Source: Carnobacterium maltaromaticum DSM 20342
GTDB taxonomy: Bacteria > Bacillota > Bacilli > Lactobacillales > Carnobacteriaceae
Direction: 5' to 3'
NCBI RefSeq assembly: GCF_000744945.1
Contig: NZ_JQMX01000001.1
Coordinates: forward strand, 186,001-250,000
Length of the DNA stretch: 64,000 bases
Position numbers and translations under genes: made by a program. The stretch's first letter is position 1. Each line of letters begins with the position of its first letter. Below, piece after piece: positions 1 through 7,065 of this stretch. The notes beneath the pieces are model-generated. The model had not been told where the DNA came from, searched no databases, and was given only the letters and a program-made list of their open reading frames with translations.

Positions 1-419
1 GTGTTTATCGTTTGAATGGCTATAAAAATGCCTTGAAAAAAGCAGGTATAAAATTTGACGAAAGTTTGATTTTTGAATCTGAGTATTCATATAAAGCCGG
101 TGAAGCTTTATGGGATAAATTAGCAGGAGCAAAAGCAACTGCTGCATTTGTTGGGGACGATGAATTAGCAATTGGTGTTTTAAATGGAGCTATAGATCAT
201 GGCGTGAAAATTCCAGCTAACTTTGAAGTTATCACAAGTAATAACTCAAAATTAACTGAAATGGTTCGTCCACGTCTAAGTACTATCACACAACCCTTAT
301 ATGATATTGGTGCCGTTTCAATGCGTTTGTTAACTAAACTAATGAACAAAGAAGAAGTTGACGAAAAAACAATTGTTTTACCGTATAACATTGCAGATCG
401 CGATACAACTAAAAAATAA
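1..419 (+). CDS. ccpA: Catabolite control protein A, C-terminal part (truncated by window edge)
   Basis: The reading frame is already open at the window edge (VYRLNGYKNALKKAG...), so only the last ~139 residues are present. They form the C-terminal half of a LacI/GalR-family effector domain. Visible family features are the AAFVGDDELAIGVLNGAIDHG strand-helix segment and the late motif RPRLSTITQPLYDIGAVSMRLL, typical of CcpA and its close relatives. CcpA, helped by HPr-Ser-P, binds cre sites and controls carbon catabolite repression in Firmicutes. The DNA-binding domain is outside the window, so the CcpA call rests on the C-terminal sequence and on the neighbouring class A PBP gene, a pairing I recall from enterococci. 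Another LacI-family regulator is possible. A strong terminator follows immediately. Confidence 0.75.
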   Translation, partial: VYRLNGYKNALKKAGIKFDESLIFESEYSYKAGEALWDKLAGAKATAAFVGDDELAIGVLNGAIDHGVKIPANFEVITSNNSKLTEMVRPRLSTITQPLYDIGAVSMRLLTKLMNKEEVDEKTIVLPYNIADRDTTKK

Positions 420-427
420 TGACTAAA

Positions 428-470
428 AGCTGTCTCCTTATTTTTCACAAAATAAGGAGACAGCTTTTTT
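428..470 (+). terminator. Rho-independent terminator after ccpA
   Basis: A 17-bp perfect stem (428-444 with 449-465) and a four-base loop TCAC are followed by a T run. It lies 9 bases after the ccpA stop codon. Confidence 0.9.
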
Positions 471-488
471 ATTTTATACAATTAAAAA

Positions 489-519
489 ACCACCTAAAAG
501 ATGCTCTCTTTTAGGTGGT
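489..519 (-). terminator. Terminator of the PBP gene
   Basis: A 12-bp perfect stem (489-500 with 508-519) has a T-rich tail when read on the minus strand. It sits just beyond the stop codon of the PBP gene at 525, so ccpA and the PBP gene converge and end in separate terminators. Confidence 0.85.
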
Positions 520-524
520 GAAGA

Positions 525-3500
525 TTAGTTTGCGGGAGGAGGAATGGTTCCAGTACCCGTTCCAGGGGCGGTTCCTTCAGCAGGAGGTTTATTGGCTTCT
601 TCTTCAGCCTTTTTCTTTTCTTCCTCCTCTTTTTTCTTCTTCTCTTCCTCTTCTTTTTTCTTTTTCTCCTCAGAAGCTTTGTCTTCCTCTGATTTTTTCT
701 TGTTTTCTTCTTCTTTTTTCTTTTGTTCTTTATCTTTGGCGTCTTCAATTTTTTTCTTCTCTTCTTCTTCACGAGCTTTCAGATAGGTATCAAACCAAAA
801 AGTGTTTAGCTCGGACGGAGTAGCACCAACAGCAAAGTTAAAGACTGTTGTTCCAGGTAAAAAGTTACTATTGAATAAATCAGTTGTCATAGGTCCAGTG
901 ACATCAAGTGTTTTGCCATCAGGTAACGTCATTTTACCTGGTTTCATACCAGTCTGTGTTAAAACAGTGGATGAAACAATACCATTTGGTCGAACAAAAC
1001 TTTTGTCAGCCCCCATAATAGTTGGATTGACACTGTAGATTGCGTTGGCTAATTCAGCCCAATAACTTTCATTTGCTCCACTAGCATCAAAATCGGCACC
1101 ATTATCATAGTATTGTAATTGACGACGTTCATCTCCGTCATTATCGTATCCAATCCAAGAACTTAAAGTTACTTGAGGAGTACTAGCAATGAACCATACA
1201 TCAATAAAATCATTTGTTGTTCCTGTTTTACCAGCAAGATCAGGTGAAAAGTTTAGCTCATTTAAAATTCCAGCAGCTGTTCCACTTTCCACAACGGAAC
1301 GCATCATATCAATAGTTAGATAGGCTGTTTGCGGAGTGAAAACAGGTTCTGATTTTGTTTCATGTTCATAAATAATGTTGCCCTTTTTATCTGTAATATT
1401 TTCAATCATGTAGCCTTCAACATAATTTCCATTGTTGGCAACAGCAGCAAAAGCATTTGTTTGTTCTAAGACTGTTGGGCCTGTTTCTGTTCCTCCCAGT
1501 GAAAGGGCAGGGCGTTCATACTCTTCATCTGCAATTGAAGTGAAGCCTAATTTTTTCATATAATCCTTAGGGCTCATTCCAGCAGGTGAGTTTTTCAACA
1601 TCTCTAAATAAATTTTTGATGTTGGGTTATTGTAAGAACGTTTTAAAGCTTCACGAGCACTGACAAACTTCCCACTTATACCGCCACCATAGTTAGATGG
1701 ATTCCAGAGGTTTCCATCAGGTTGAAGGTAGTTAATGACTGTATCTGGAATCATAGTTGTCGGTTGAATCAATCCTTGTTCAAGAGCAGGTGCATAAACT
1801 AATAATGGTTTTATGGTTGAACCCGGTTGGCGATGAGTACCGAATGCATGATCGACTTGACTAATAGAAAAGTCACGTCCACCAACAAATCCAATAATTT
1901 TCCCAGAAGCATTGTCCATCAAGACACTTCCATTTTGTACAGGTTCGGCCTCTTGTACAGGTTCACCAGTTGTTTCATCTAAAACAACAGCACCTGTAAA
2001 TTCATCTATTTTATTGCGATAATACGTAGTGCCAAAACGGTCACCATAATTAGCAACGACATTTTGCATGGCATCATAAACACCTTTATCGATTGTAGAA
2101 TGAATTTCATAGCCATTATTTTGTAATTGATCTTGAGCTTCAAAGTAATATTTATTATATAAAGTATCACTGTCTGCAATATCTGCATCCGTTAATTTGT
2201 CTTTTTTATAATTTTGTTTCATTAAGAGTAAAGTAGCTTCTTTTAAGACACTATTATAAACAAAAGAATAATCGTGATTATCCACACTTTCAGTAGGTTG
2301 GATGAAATCTTTAGCTAAATCATACTTCATTGCTTCATCATAGTCTTTTTTTGTGATGAATTTTTCACGGTACATTCTAAATAAGACAGTATTTTTACGT
2401 TCCATACCAGGTTCTAAATTCGTTCTCAGTTCACCTAATTGGTTGTAAGGAGTATATTGAGACGGACTTTGTGGCAAACCAGCAATAAAGGCAGCTTGCG
2501 GTAAATTTAATTCACTTGCATGAATCCCAAAAATTCCTAAAGCAGCTTCTTCAACTCCAGCAATATTTTGACCACTACTATTGCGTCCAAAAGTGGAAGT
2601 ATTTAGATAAGCTTCAAGAATTTCATCTTTAGTAAAGTAATTTTCTAAACGAATAGCAAGTAAAATTTCGTTGGCTTTGCGTTTAAATGAGACTTCACTA
2701 CTTAAAATTTGTTGCTTAACTAATTGTTGAGTTAGAGTTGACCCACCAGTTTGGTTTTTTGACCCTGTAAACTCTTGAACCAATGCTCGGGCGACAGCTT
2801 TTGGAACAACTCCATTATGTTCGTAAAAATATTCATCTTCAGTAGCAACAATAGCAGACTGGAGATATTTTGACATTTCACTTAAAGGAACCACTTTGCG
2901 GACTAAATCAGATTGAACGGCACCAATCGGTTGATTATCAGCAAAATACATATTTGAGACTTGCTCTAAATTAGAAATATCTGCTCGCATTTCTTCATAG
3001 GTAGGTGGCTTCTCAGTAGAAACAAGATAAGCAAAGTAACCTAGCCCGATTCCGCCAGCTAAAGCACCACCAACTAATAAAAGAACCAACAAACTCAAGG
3101 CTAAATTTTTAATAACCCCCATTGCAACGTTGAATGTAAAAATTAGTTTTTCTTTTTTGTCCTCATTTTCAGAAATGACTTCTTCAGGTTGCGTTGGAAT
3201 AATAGCTAGTTCGTACTTCATTTCAGTTCCGGCTTCTTTTTCTGTAGGTTCTTTTGGAGCAATATCAGTTAAGGACATTGCAGATTCAGATTCTACAGAG
3301 GGAGAATCTTCAACTTTAGAACTTGGAGTAGCTGTTTCATCTGTTGGCGTTGGTAAGAGTTTGCTCCAGTGTCTTTTTAAACTATTCCAATTTGCTAAAA
3401 TAATGACTTGCGTTGCAAATAAAATCGCAATAACTTTATTTTTTGGTTTATCTGTGACACTATCAGAACTCTTTTCTTCTAAGGAAGGCTCTACCTCCTT

Positions 3501-3827
3501 GGATGCAACAGATTCAGTTGATAAATTTTCATCAAACTGTTTTTTTTCATTGGAATTTTCTTCTTGTAAATCAGTCGTATCAGCAAGTGGTTCAGTTTGC
3601 TGAGATGATCCAATAGTATCTATTGTTTCTTTATTAGTATCGACTGGGGTTTGTTCTTCTTCTTCCGTCAAGTTAGGTGAGAGGGTTGTCTCATTCAAAT
3701 TCGATTTAGTAGAAGCACGTTTATCTTTGAAAGAAATCCATTTTTCTTTCACAGTCCTTAAAATGTGATTGAATCCTTTTTTACAGCGTTCAATAAAGGA
3801 AGGACTGTTGTTTTGTGGATCATTCAA
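525..3827 (-). CDS. pbp1B: Class A penicillin-binding protein (PBP1B type), unusually long
   Basis: Bifunctional peptidoglycan glycosyltransferase/transpeptidase of 1100 residues; family members are usually 700-850. Residues 1-230 form an acidic, Ser/Thr/Glu-rich cytoplasmic region with one hydrophobic patch (131-146). The main membrane anchor is about 243-277. The glycosyltransferase domain shows EDEYFYEHNG (330-339) and GGSTLTQQLVK (361-371). The transpeptidase shows the serine motif STIK (670-673), SYN (731-733) and KTG (867-869). The C-terminus has a ~90-residue Lys/Glu-rich charged stretch and a Pro/Gly/Thr tail ending PPPAN. All catalytic motifs are intact, so it should be active. The ATG has AGGTG 12 bases upstream; a three-codon frame (ATG ATT TGA) ends on the same A that begins the start codon. 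It is a single-gene unit with an extended -10 promoter upstream. Confidence 0.93.
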   Translation of the reverse strand: MNDPQNNSPSFIERCKKGFNHILRTVKEKWISFKDKRASTKSNLNETTLSPNLTEEEEQTPVDTNKETIDTIGSSQQTEPLADTTDLQEENSNEKKQFDENLSTESVASKEVEPSLEEKSSDSVTDKPKNKVIAILFATQVIILANWNSLKRHWSKLLPTPTDETATPSSKVEDSPSVESESAMSLTDIAPKEPTEKEAGTEMKYELAIIPTQPEEVISENEDKKEKLIFTFNVAMGVIKNLALSLLVLLLVGGALAGGIGLGYFAYLVSTEKPPTYEEMRADISNLEQVSNMYFADNQPIGAVQSDLVRKVVPLSEMSKYLQSAIVATEDEYFYEHNGVVPKAVARALVQEFTGSKNQTGGSTLTQQLVKQQILSSEVSFKRKANEILLAIRLENYFTKDEILEAYLNTSTFGRNSSGQNIAGVEEAALGIFGIHASELNLPQAAFIAGLPQSPSQYTPYNQLGELRTNLEPGMERKNTVLFRMYREKFITKKDYDEAMKYDLAKDFIQPTESVDNHDYSFVYNSVLKEATLLLMKQNYKKDKLTDADIADSDTLYNKYYFEAQDQLQNNGYEIHSTIDKGVYDAMQNVVANYGDRFGTTYYRNKIDEFTGAVVLDETTGEPVQEAEPVQNGSVLMDNASGKIIGFVGGRDFSISQVDHAFGTHRQPGSTIKPLLVYAPALEQGLIQPTTMIPDTVINYLQPDGNLWNPSNYGGGISGKFVSAREALKRSYNNPTSKIYLEMLKNSPAGMSPKDYMKKLGFTSIADEEYERPALSLGGTETGPTVLEQTNAFAAVANNGNYVEGYMIENITDKKGNIIYEHETKSEPVFTPQTAYLTIDMMRSVVESGTAAGILNELNFSPDLAGKTGTTNDFIDVWFIASTPQVTLSSWIGYDNDGDERRQLQYYDNGADFDASGANESYWAELANAIYSVNPTIMGADKSFVRPNGIVSSTVLTQTGMKPGKMTLPDGKTLDVTGPMTTDLFNSNFLPGTTVFNFAVGATPSELNTFWFDTYLKAREEEEKKKIEDAKDKEQKKKEEENKKKSEEDKASEEKKKKEEEEKKKKEEEEKKKAEEEANKPPAEGTAPGTGTGTIPPPAN

Positions 3828-3877
3828 ATCATGTTCACCTCAATATCAGAGTTTAGTAAAAATCTATATTCTGCATT

Positions 3878-3886
3878 ATTATAACA
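3878..3886 (-). promoter_or_regulatory. Extended -10 promoter of the PBP gene
   Basis: On the minus strand the sequence reads TGTTATAAT (TGn plus consensus TATAAT), about 50 bases before the PBP start codon. No good -35 hexamer is visible, which suits an extended -10 promoter. Confidence 0.5.
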
Positions 3887-3970
3887 AAAAGCGCTAGGAA
3901 ATAACATCATTAATCAAAAATCTTACGAAAAAGTGTGACATTTTTCTGTGAAATTTAACTATTTGTTTCA

Positions 3971-4300
3971 TTAGTAGTCAATTGAGGTCATTTCTTTTAA
4001 AATTTTTCTTAGCTCGTCTATAAAAAAATCATTTTCTAAAGGAGTGTAATAGATTAGTTGGACGGGCGTTTTATAATCATTGTAATAGTTTAATAAGGTT
4101 AGTTTTTCCTTTTCTGTATCAATCCTTACTGTTATTCTTGGATTATGAAGATAACTCCCACACGAATCTGCCATTAATTGACTAATGCGGTAGATATCTT
4201 CCTCGCGTTTAATACGGTAGTAATTGGGGGCTAGATAAATTTTTTGATTGCCATATTTTTTTGATAAAGATAAAATTTGTTTGATTAATAATTGCTCCAT
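3971..4300 (-). CDS. Unrecognised 109-residue protein
   Basis: I do not recognise the family. The 109 residues are predicted soluble, with no signal peptide or membrane segment. Helical ends (residues ~1-15 and ~88-105) flank a strand-rich middle (NQKIYLAPNYYRI, PRITVRIDTEKEKLTLL, PVQLIYYTP), suggesting a small alpha/beta domain. The ATG is preceded by AAGGAG at an 8-base spacing, so the start is well supported. It points the same way as the PBP gene, 144 bases ahead of it, but that gene appears to have its own promoter. Two tandem structured repeats lie immediately upstream, and the last bases of the proximal copy merge into the ribosome site. These repeats could be its 5' UTR. No function is proposed. 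Confidence 0.75.
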   Translation of the reverse strand: MEQLLIKQILSLSKKYGNQKIYLAPNYYRIKREEDIYRISQLMADSCGSYLHNPRITVRIDTEKEKLTLLNYYNDYKTPVQLIYYTPLENDFFIDELRKILKEMTSIDY

Positions 4301-4311
4301 AGTTTATGCTC

Positions 4312-4435
4312 CTTAGAATAAAAAGTTTGTTGAGCCGTTCAGCTCTGGCAAAAAGATAGGAAAATACACACAAAGTATCTTTTTACTTTGAGGGGATTTT
4401 GTCTTCTTTTCGAAGAGTTGGCACAAAAGAACTAG
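4312..4435 (-). repeat. Tandem structured repeat, copy 1 (proximal to the 109-residue gene)
   Basis: This 124-base unit shares an identical 34-base 5' block and an identical 26-base 3' block with the adjacent copy, while the middle differs. The 5' block holds a GAGC/GCTC hairpin. The middle can fold as CAAAGTA/TACTTTG with a TCTTTT loop, extended by AAAAT/ATTTT. On the minus strand its end runs into the TAAGGAG ribosome site of the 109-residue gene. Orientation is inferred, not shown. Confidence 0.75.
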
Positions 4436-4557
4436 CTTAGAATAAAAAGTTTGTTGAGCCGTTCAGCTCAGACAAGAAAATAGGGGAATTTGATGTGGCA
4501 TTTTTTGTCACCTCGAAATTCCATCTTTTTCTCGAAGAGTTGGCACAAAAGAACTAG
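4436..4557 (-). repeat. Tandem structured repeat, copy 2 (distal)
   Basis: This 122-base unit directly abuts copy 1 and has the same end blocks. The variable middle folds in the same way with different bases: GGAATTT/AAATTCC, then an internal loop, then GTGGCA/TGTCAC. Keeping the helix while changing its sequence is what a structured RNA would show. Confidence 0.75.
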
Positions 4558-4591
4558 CCTAGTAAAATTTTTGAACTAAATCTAGAGTATA

Positions 4592-4600
4592 ATTATAGCA
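4592..4600 (-). promoter_or_regulatory. Candidate extended -10 promoter reading toward the tandem repeats
   Basis: The minus strand reads TGCTATAAT (TGn plus TATAAT) about 35 bases before copy 2. Transcription from here would put both repeats in a roughly 280-nt 5' UTR of the 109-residue gene. There is no clear -35 element. Confidence 0.45.
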
Positions 4601-4645
4601 AATTTTTCTATTAAAAGAAGGTTAAAATGCTATGATAAAAAAATG

Positions 4646-4674
4646 TTGACTTCTTACCCAATTTTTACTATACT
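4646..4674 (+). promoter_or_regulatory. Near-consensus promoter of the amino-acid ABC transporter operon
   Basis: TTGACT (4646-4651) and TATACT (4669-4674) are separated by 17 bases. Transcription should start near 4681, giving a leader of about 400 nt before the lipoprotein gene. A promoter this strong ahead of an attenuator is typical of amino-acid operons. Confidence 0.85.
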
Positions 4675-4709
4675 AAAACCACAACAAATTTAGATTGTGA
4701 GGGATTGCT

Positions 4710-4775
4710 ATGTTAAACAGCAACTTACGAAAACCAACACAACTGAATACTTTTTTCTTTAGCTACTTTAGATAG
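4710..4775 (+). CDS. Leader peptide, 21 residues, Phe/Tyr-rich end
   Basis: The ATG has GAGGG seven bases upstream and begins about 30 bases after the predicted transcription start. The peptide begins MLNSNLRKPTQ and ends NTFFFSYFR, so five of its last eight residues are Phe or Tyr, with no Trp. The stop codon TAG lies one base before the first leader hairpin. Position, ribosome site and composition fit a regulatory leader peptide whose translation stalls when charged tRNA-Phe or tRNA-Tyr is short. It is too short to judge by coding statistics. Confidence 0.65.
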   Translation: MLNSNLRKPTQLNTFFFSYFR

Positions 4776-4926
4776 TGTTTGTGTACATGAAAAATCATGG
4801 ATGCAAACCGAAATGTTTGTGTCTATGGGGCTGAAGGATTTTAACGTGCAAAATTCGCCACATAGATTGATTGATAAAATCTAAGTGGCTTACTAAATTT
4901 AACTGACAGAATTTTTGTCAGTCTGA

Positions 4927-4980
4927 AGACATTCACTTGGATTTTATCAAATTCTTAGTGGATGTCTTTATTTGTTTTCT
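4927..4980 (+). terminator. Attenuator terminator
   Basis: AGACAT pairs with ATGTCT, followed by CACT/AGTG and a GGATTT/AAATTC top (G-T pairs allowed) around loop TATC. The tail is TTATTTGTTTTCT. It lies about 100 bases before the first transporter gene. Confidence 0.8.
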
Positions 4981-5078
4981 AAAAAGACACAAGTAGAGCA
5001 AAATAGAATTGGGGAGGAAAGACGAAAAGAAAAAGCTTAATCAACTAAAATAAAAAAGATAAAACGGAGGAAATGAAC

Positions 5079-6074
5079 ATGAAAAAATTAACGACGAAAA
5101 AATATTTGGTAGCTGGATTGACGGGTGCGTTGGCATTAGGATTATTAGTTGGATGTGGCAATAAAGAAAAGGATTCAGGAACAGCAACAGATAAAGATGC
5201 TGTAAGTGTTGGGATTTTACAATATATGGAGCATAATTCTTTAGATGCTGCCCGTGAAGGATTTTTAGCAGAGTTAAAAGATGCTGGTTATGAGGAAGGC
5301 AAAAATTTGAAAGTTGATTCGTTAAACTCGCAAGGAGATCAAGCAAATCTAAAAAGTATGAGTGAACGTTTAGTTAAAGAGAAAAATGATTTGATTTTAA
5401 CCATTGCAACGCCAGCGACTATTTCAGTTGCAAATGAAACAGACAAAATTCCTGTCTTGTTTACAGCAGTAACAGATGCTGTAGCCGCAGATATCGTTAA
5501 GAGTAATGAAAAACCAGGCGGAAACATCACGGGAACAAGCGATATGGTTCCTATTGATGATCAAACAAATTTACTTTTATCAATTGTGCCAAAAGCTAAA
5601 AAGATTGGCATGATTTATAATTCAAGTGAAGAAAATTCAGTAATTCAAGCTGATTTGGCTAAAAAAGCATTAGAAAAAGCTGGTGTTGATGTTAAAGTTG
5701 CAACTGTGACTTCAACTAATGATGTCCAACAAGTAATGACTTCTTTAGTTAAAGATGTCGATGGAATTTATATTCCAACAGATAATACATTAGCTAATAC
5801 AATGGAAACAGTTGGAGAAATTGCTAAAAGTAATAAAATTCCTGTAGTAGCTGGTTCAACAGAGCAAGTTGAAGTTGGAGGATTAGCAACATACGGAATT
5901 GATTACAATGAACTAGGACGTCAAACAGGTAAACTAGCCGTTAAAATTCTAAAAGGTGAGGCTAAGCCAGGGGATTTAGCTATTGAAACATCAAAGAATT
6001 TAAAATTAGTTGTTAATGAAGATATGGCAAAAGCGTTAGACATTGATCCAGCTAGTATTAAAGTCGAAAAATAA
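5079..6074 (+). CDS. trpX: TrpX-type ABC transporter substrate-binding lipoprotein (aromatic amino acid)
   Basis: Extracellular solute-binding lipoprotein of the ABC_sub_bind (YckB/TrpX) family, which has a periplasmic-binding-protein fold. The signal peptide is followed by lipobox LVGC, so the mature protein should be lipid-anchored. Two alpha/beta lobes follow (SVGILQYMEHNSLDAAREGF; ILTIATPATISVAN; IPVLFTAVTDAVAA; AKKIGMIYNSSEENS). The next ATG after 5073 is preferred because GGAGG sits 8 bases before it and only 2 bases before 5073. TrpX is the family name; the Phe/Tyr-rich leader suggests the ligand may be phenylalanine or tyrosine. It is first in a three-gene operon and is followed by a hairpin that may keep its mRNA more abundant than the rest. 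Confidence 0.88.
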   Translation: MKKLTTKKYLVAGLTGALALGLLVGCGNKEKDSGTATDKDAVSVGILQYMEHNSLDAAREGFLAELKDAGYEEGKNLKVDSLNSQGDQANLKSMSERLVKEKNDLILTIATPATISVANETDKIPVLFTAVTDAVAADIVKSNEKPGGNITGTSDMVPIDDQTNLLLSIVPKAKKIGMIYNSSEENSVIQADLAKKALEKAGVDVKVATVTSTNDVQQVMTSLVKDVDGIYIPTDNTLANTMETVGEIAKSNKIPVVAGSTEQVEVGGLATYGIDYNELGRQTGKLAVKILKGEAKPGDLAIETSKNLKLVVNEDMAKALDIDPASIKVEK

Positions 6075-6088
6075 ACTATTTTCAAAGA

Positions 6089-6113
6089 CTAAGGTAGGGA
6101 TTCCCTACCTTAG
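6089..6113 (+). other. Perfect intergenic hairpin between binding-protein and permease genes
   Basis: A 12-bp perfect inverted repeat lies 15 bases after the binding-protein stop codon. It has no T-run afterwards, so it is more likely an mRNA-stabilising or partial-termination hairpin than a full terminator. Such elements often raise binding-protein output over permease in ABC operons. Confidence 0.7.
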
Positions 6114-6152
6114 ATATAAATTCAGGTGGAAGAATGAAGGGAAGATTGATTT

Positions 6153-7064
6153 ATGGATATTCTATTATCAAGCGTGTCACAAGGATTATTATGGTCGATT
6201 ATGGCAATTGGAGTGTACTTAACCTATCGGATTTTAGATATTGCTGATTTAACAGCAGAGGCAAGTTTTCCTTTAGGTGCTGCTATTTGTGCGAGTCAGA
6301 TTGTAGCAGGGATGTCACCTGTATTAGCAACATTATTAGGCTTAGTTGGAGGAATGGTAGCTGGTTTGGTTTCAGGCTTACTCCACACGAAATTAAAAAT
6401 ACCAGCACTTTTAACAGGTATACTAACCATGACAGCTTTATATTCGATTAATTTGAGAATCATGGGGCAAGCAAATGTTTCCCTATTAGGTAAAGAAACA
6501 GTGATGCGTATGTTAACGACAATGGGAATGGATAGTCAAATGGCAGTTTTAGCTGTTGGAGGAATATTTGTAGCTATTGTAATTATATTTTTATACCTAT
6601 TCTTCAGCACTGAAATTGGGTTAGCGATTCATGCAACTGGTGATAACAATGAAATGAGTGAAGCAAACGGAATTAATACCGATACAATGAAAATTATGGG
6701 TTATATGATCTCTAATGGTTTAATCGCTTTGTCTGGAGCTTTGATGGCCCAAAATAATGGTTATGCAGATATTAGTATGGGGGTTGGAACAATCGTTATC
6801 GGTCTGGCTTCAATTATTATCAGTGAAGTTATTTTCAATAATGTTAGCTTTGTTAAACGTTTGTTTGTGATTATCATCGGATCTATTATTTACCGTTTAA
6901 TTATTGCGGGTGTTTTAGAATTAGGCGTAGCGCCAACAGATCTGAAATTATTCTCAGCTATTATTTTAACTATTTGTTTAGCTTCTCCATTACTAAGAAG
7001 CAAATTACGCGGATTGCTAAAATTAAAATCAAAAACTGCATCAGTTAAGAAAGGGGTTCAATAA
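6153..7064 (+). CDS. ABC transporter permease (TrpY type)
   Basis: Integral membrane subunit of 303 residues with about eight hydrophobic segments, related to branched-chain amino-acid-type permeases paired with ABC_sub_bind lipoproteins. The opening LLSSVSQGLLWSIMAIGVYLTYRILDIADL matches this family's start. The cytoplasmic loop AIHATGDNNEMSEANGINTD is the likely ATPase-coupling region. It follows the lipoprotein gene and is followed at once by the ATPase gene (1-base gap), so the three form one transporter. The ATG has AAGGGAAG about 9 bases upstream. Confidence 0.88.
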   Translation: MDILLSSVSQGLLWSIMAIGVYLTYRILDIADLTAEASFPLGAAICASQIVAGMSPVLATLLGLVGGMVAGLVSGLLHTKLKIPALLTGILTMTALYSINLRIMGQANVSLLGKETVMRMLTTMGMDSQMAVLAVGGIFVAIVIIFLYLFFSTEIGLAIHATGDNNEMSEANGINTDTMKIMGYMISNGLIALSGALMAQNNGYADISMGVGTIVIGLASIIISEVIFNNVSFVKRLFVIIIGSIIYRLIIAGVLELGVAPTDLKLFSAIILTICLASPLLRSKLRGLLKLKSKTASVKKGVQ

Positions 7065-7065
7065 G

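Larger units (their letters stand above)
4681..4980 (+). promoter_or_regulatory. Transcription attenuator with leader ORF (candidate Phe/Tyr-responsive)
   Basis: The leader contains a 22-codon ORF (4710-4775) followed by mutually exclusive helices. In order: hairpin GTTTG/CAAAC with CATGA/TCATG (4777-4808); a long hairpin pairing 4822-4831 with 4857-4866; an anti-antiterminator pairing 4857-4861 and 4864-4868 with 4878-4889; an antiterminator of 15 consecutive pairs (one G-T) between 4873-4887 and 4934-4948; and a terminator at 4927-4967 with a T-rich tail. The segment at 4873-4889 cannot pair with both partners, and 4934-4948 is also the 5' arm of the terminator. No T-box sequence (TGGNACCGCG) is present. 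The mechanism is inferred from pairing only. Confidence 0.7.

Noticed and set aside
494..823. Lys/Arg-rich and Phe/Ser-rich ORFs across the end of the PBP gene
   Set aside because: They are frame shadows of the Lys/Glu-rich coding repeat of the PBP; no ribosome sites and extreme composition.
3887..3902. cre site upstream of the PBP gene around AGCGCT
   Set aside because: Four or more mismatches to the cre consensus.
4312..4557. CRISPR-like repeat pair
   Set aside because: Only two units of ~123 bases with long identical ends and a folding middle; no short regular repeats, spacers or cas genes.
4787..4834. Second mini-ORF (MKNHGCKPKCLCLWG) in the same leader, containing Trp and Cys codons
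   Set aside because: No ribosome site, and its start lies inside a strong hairpin. It is more easily explained as structured non-coding leader.
4681..5078. T-box riboswitch ahead of the TrpXYZ-type operon
   Set aside because: No TGGNACCGCG T-box sequence and no recognisable specifier-loop stem I. The pairing instead supports leader-peptide attenuation.
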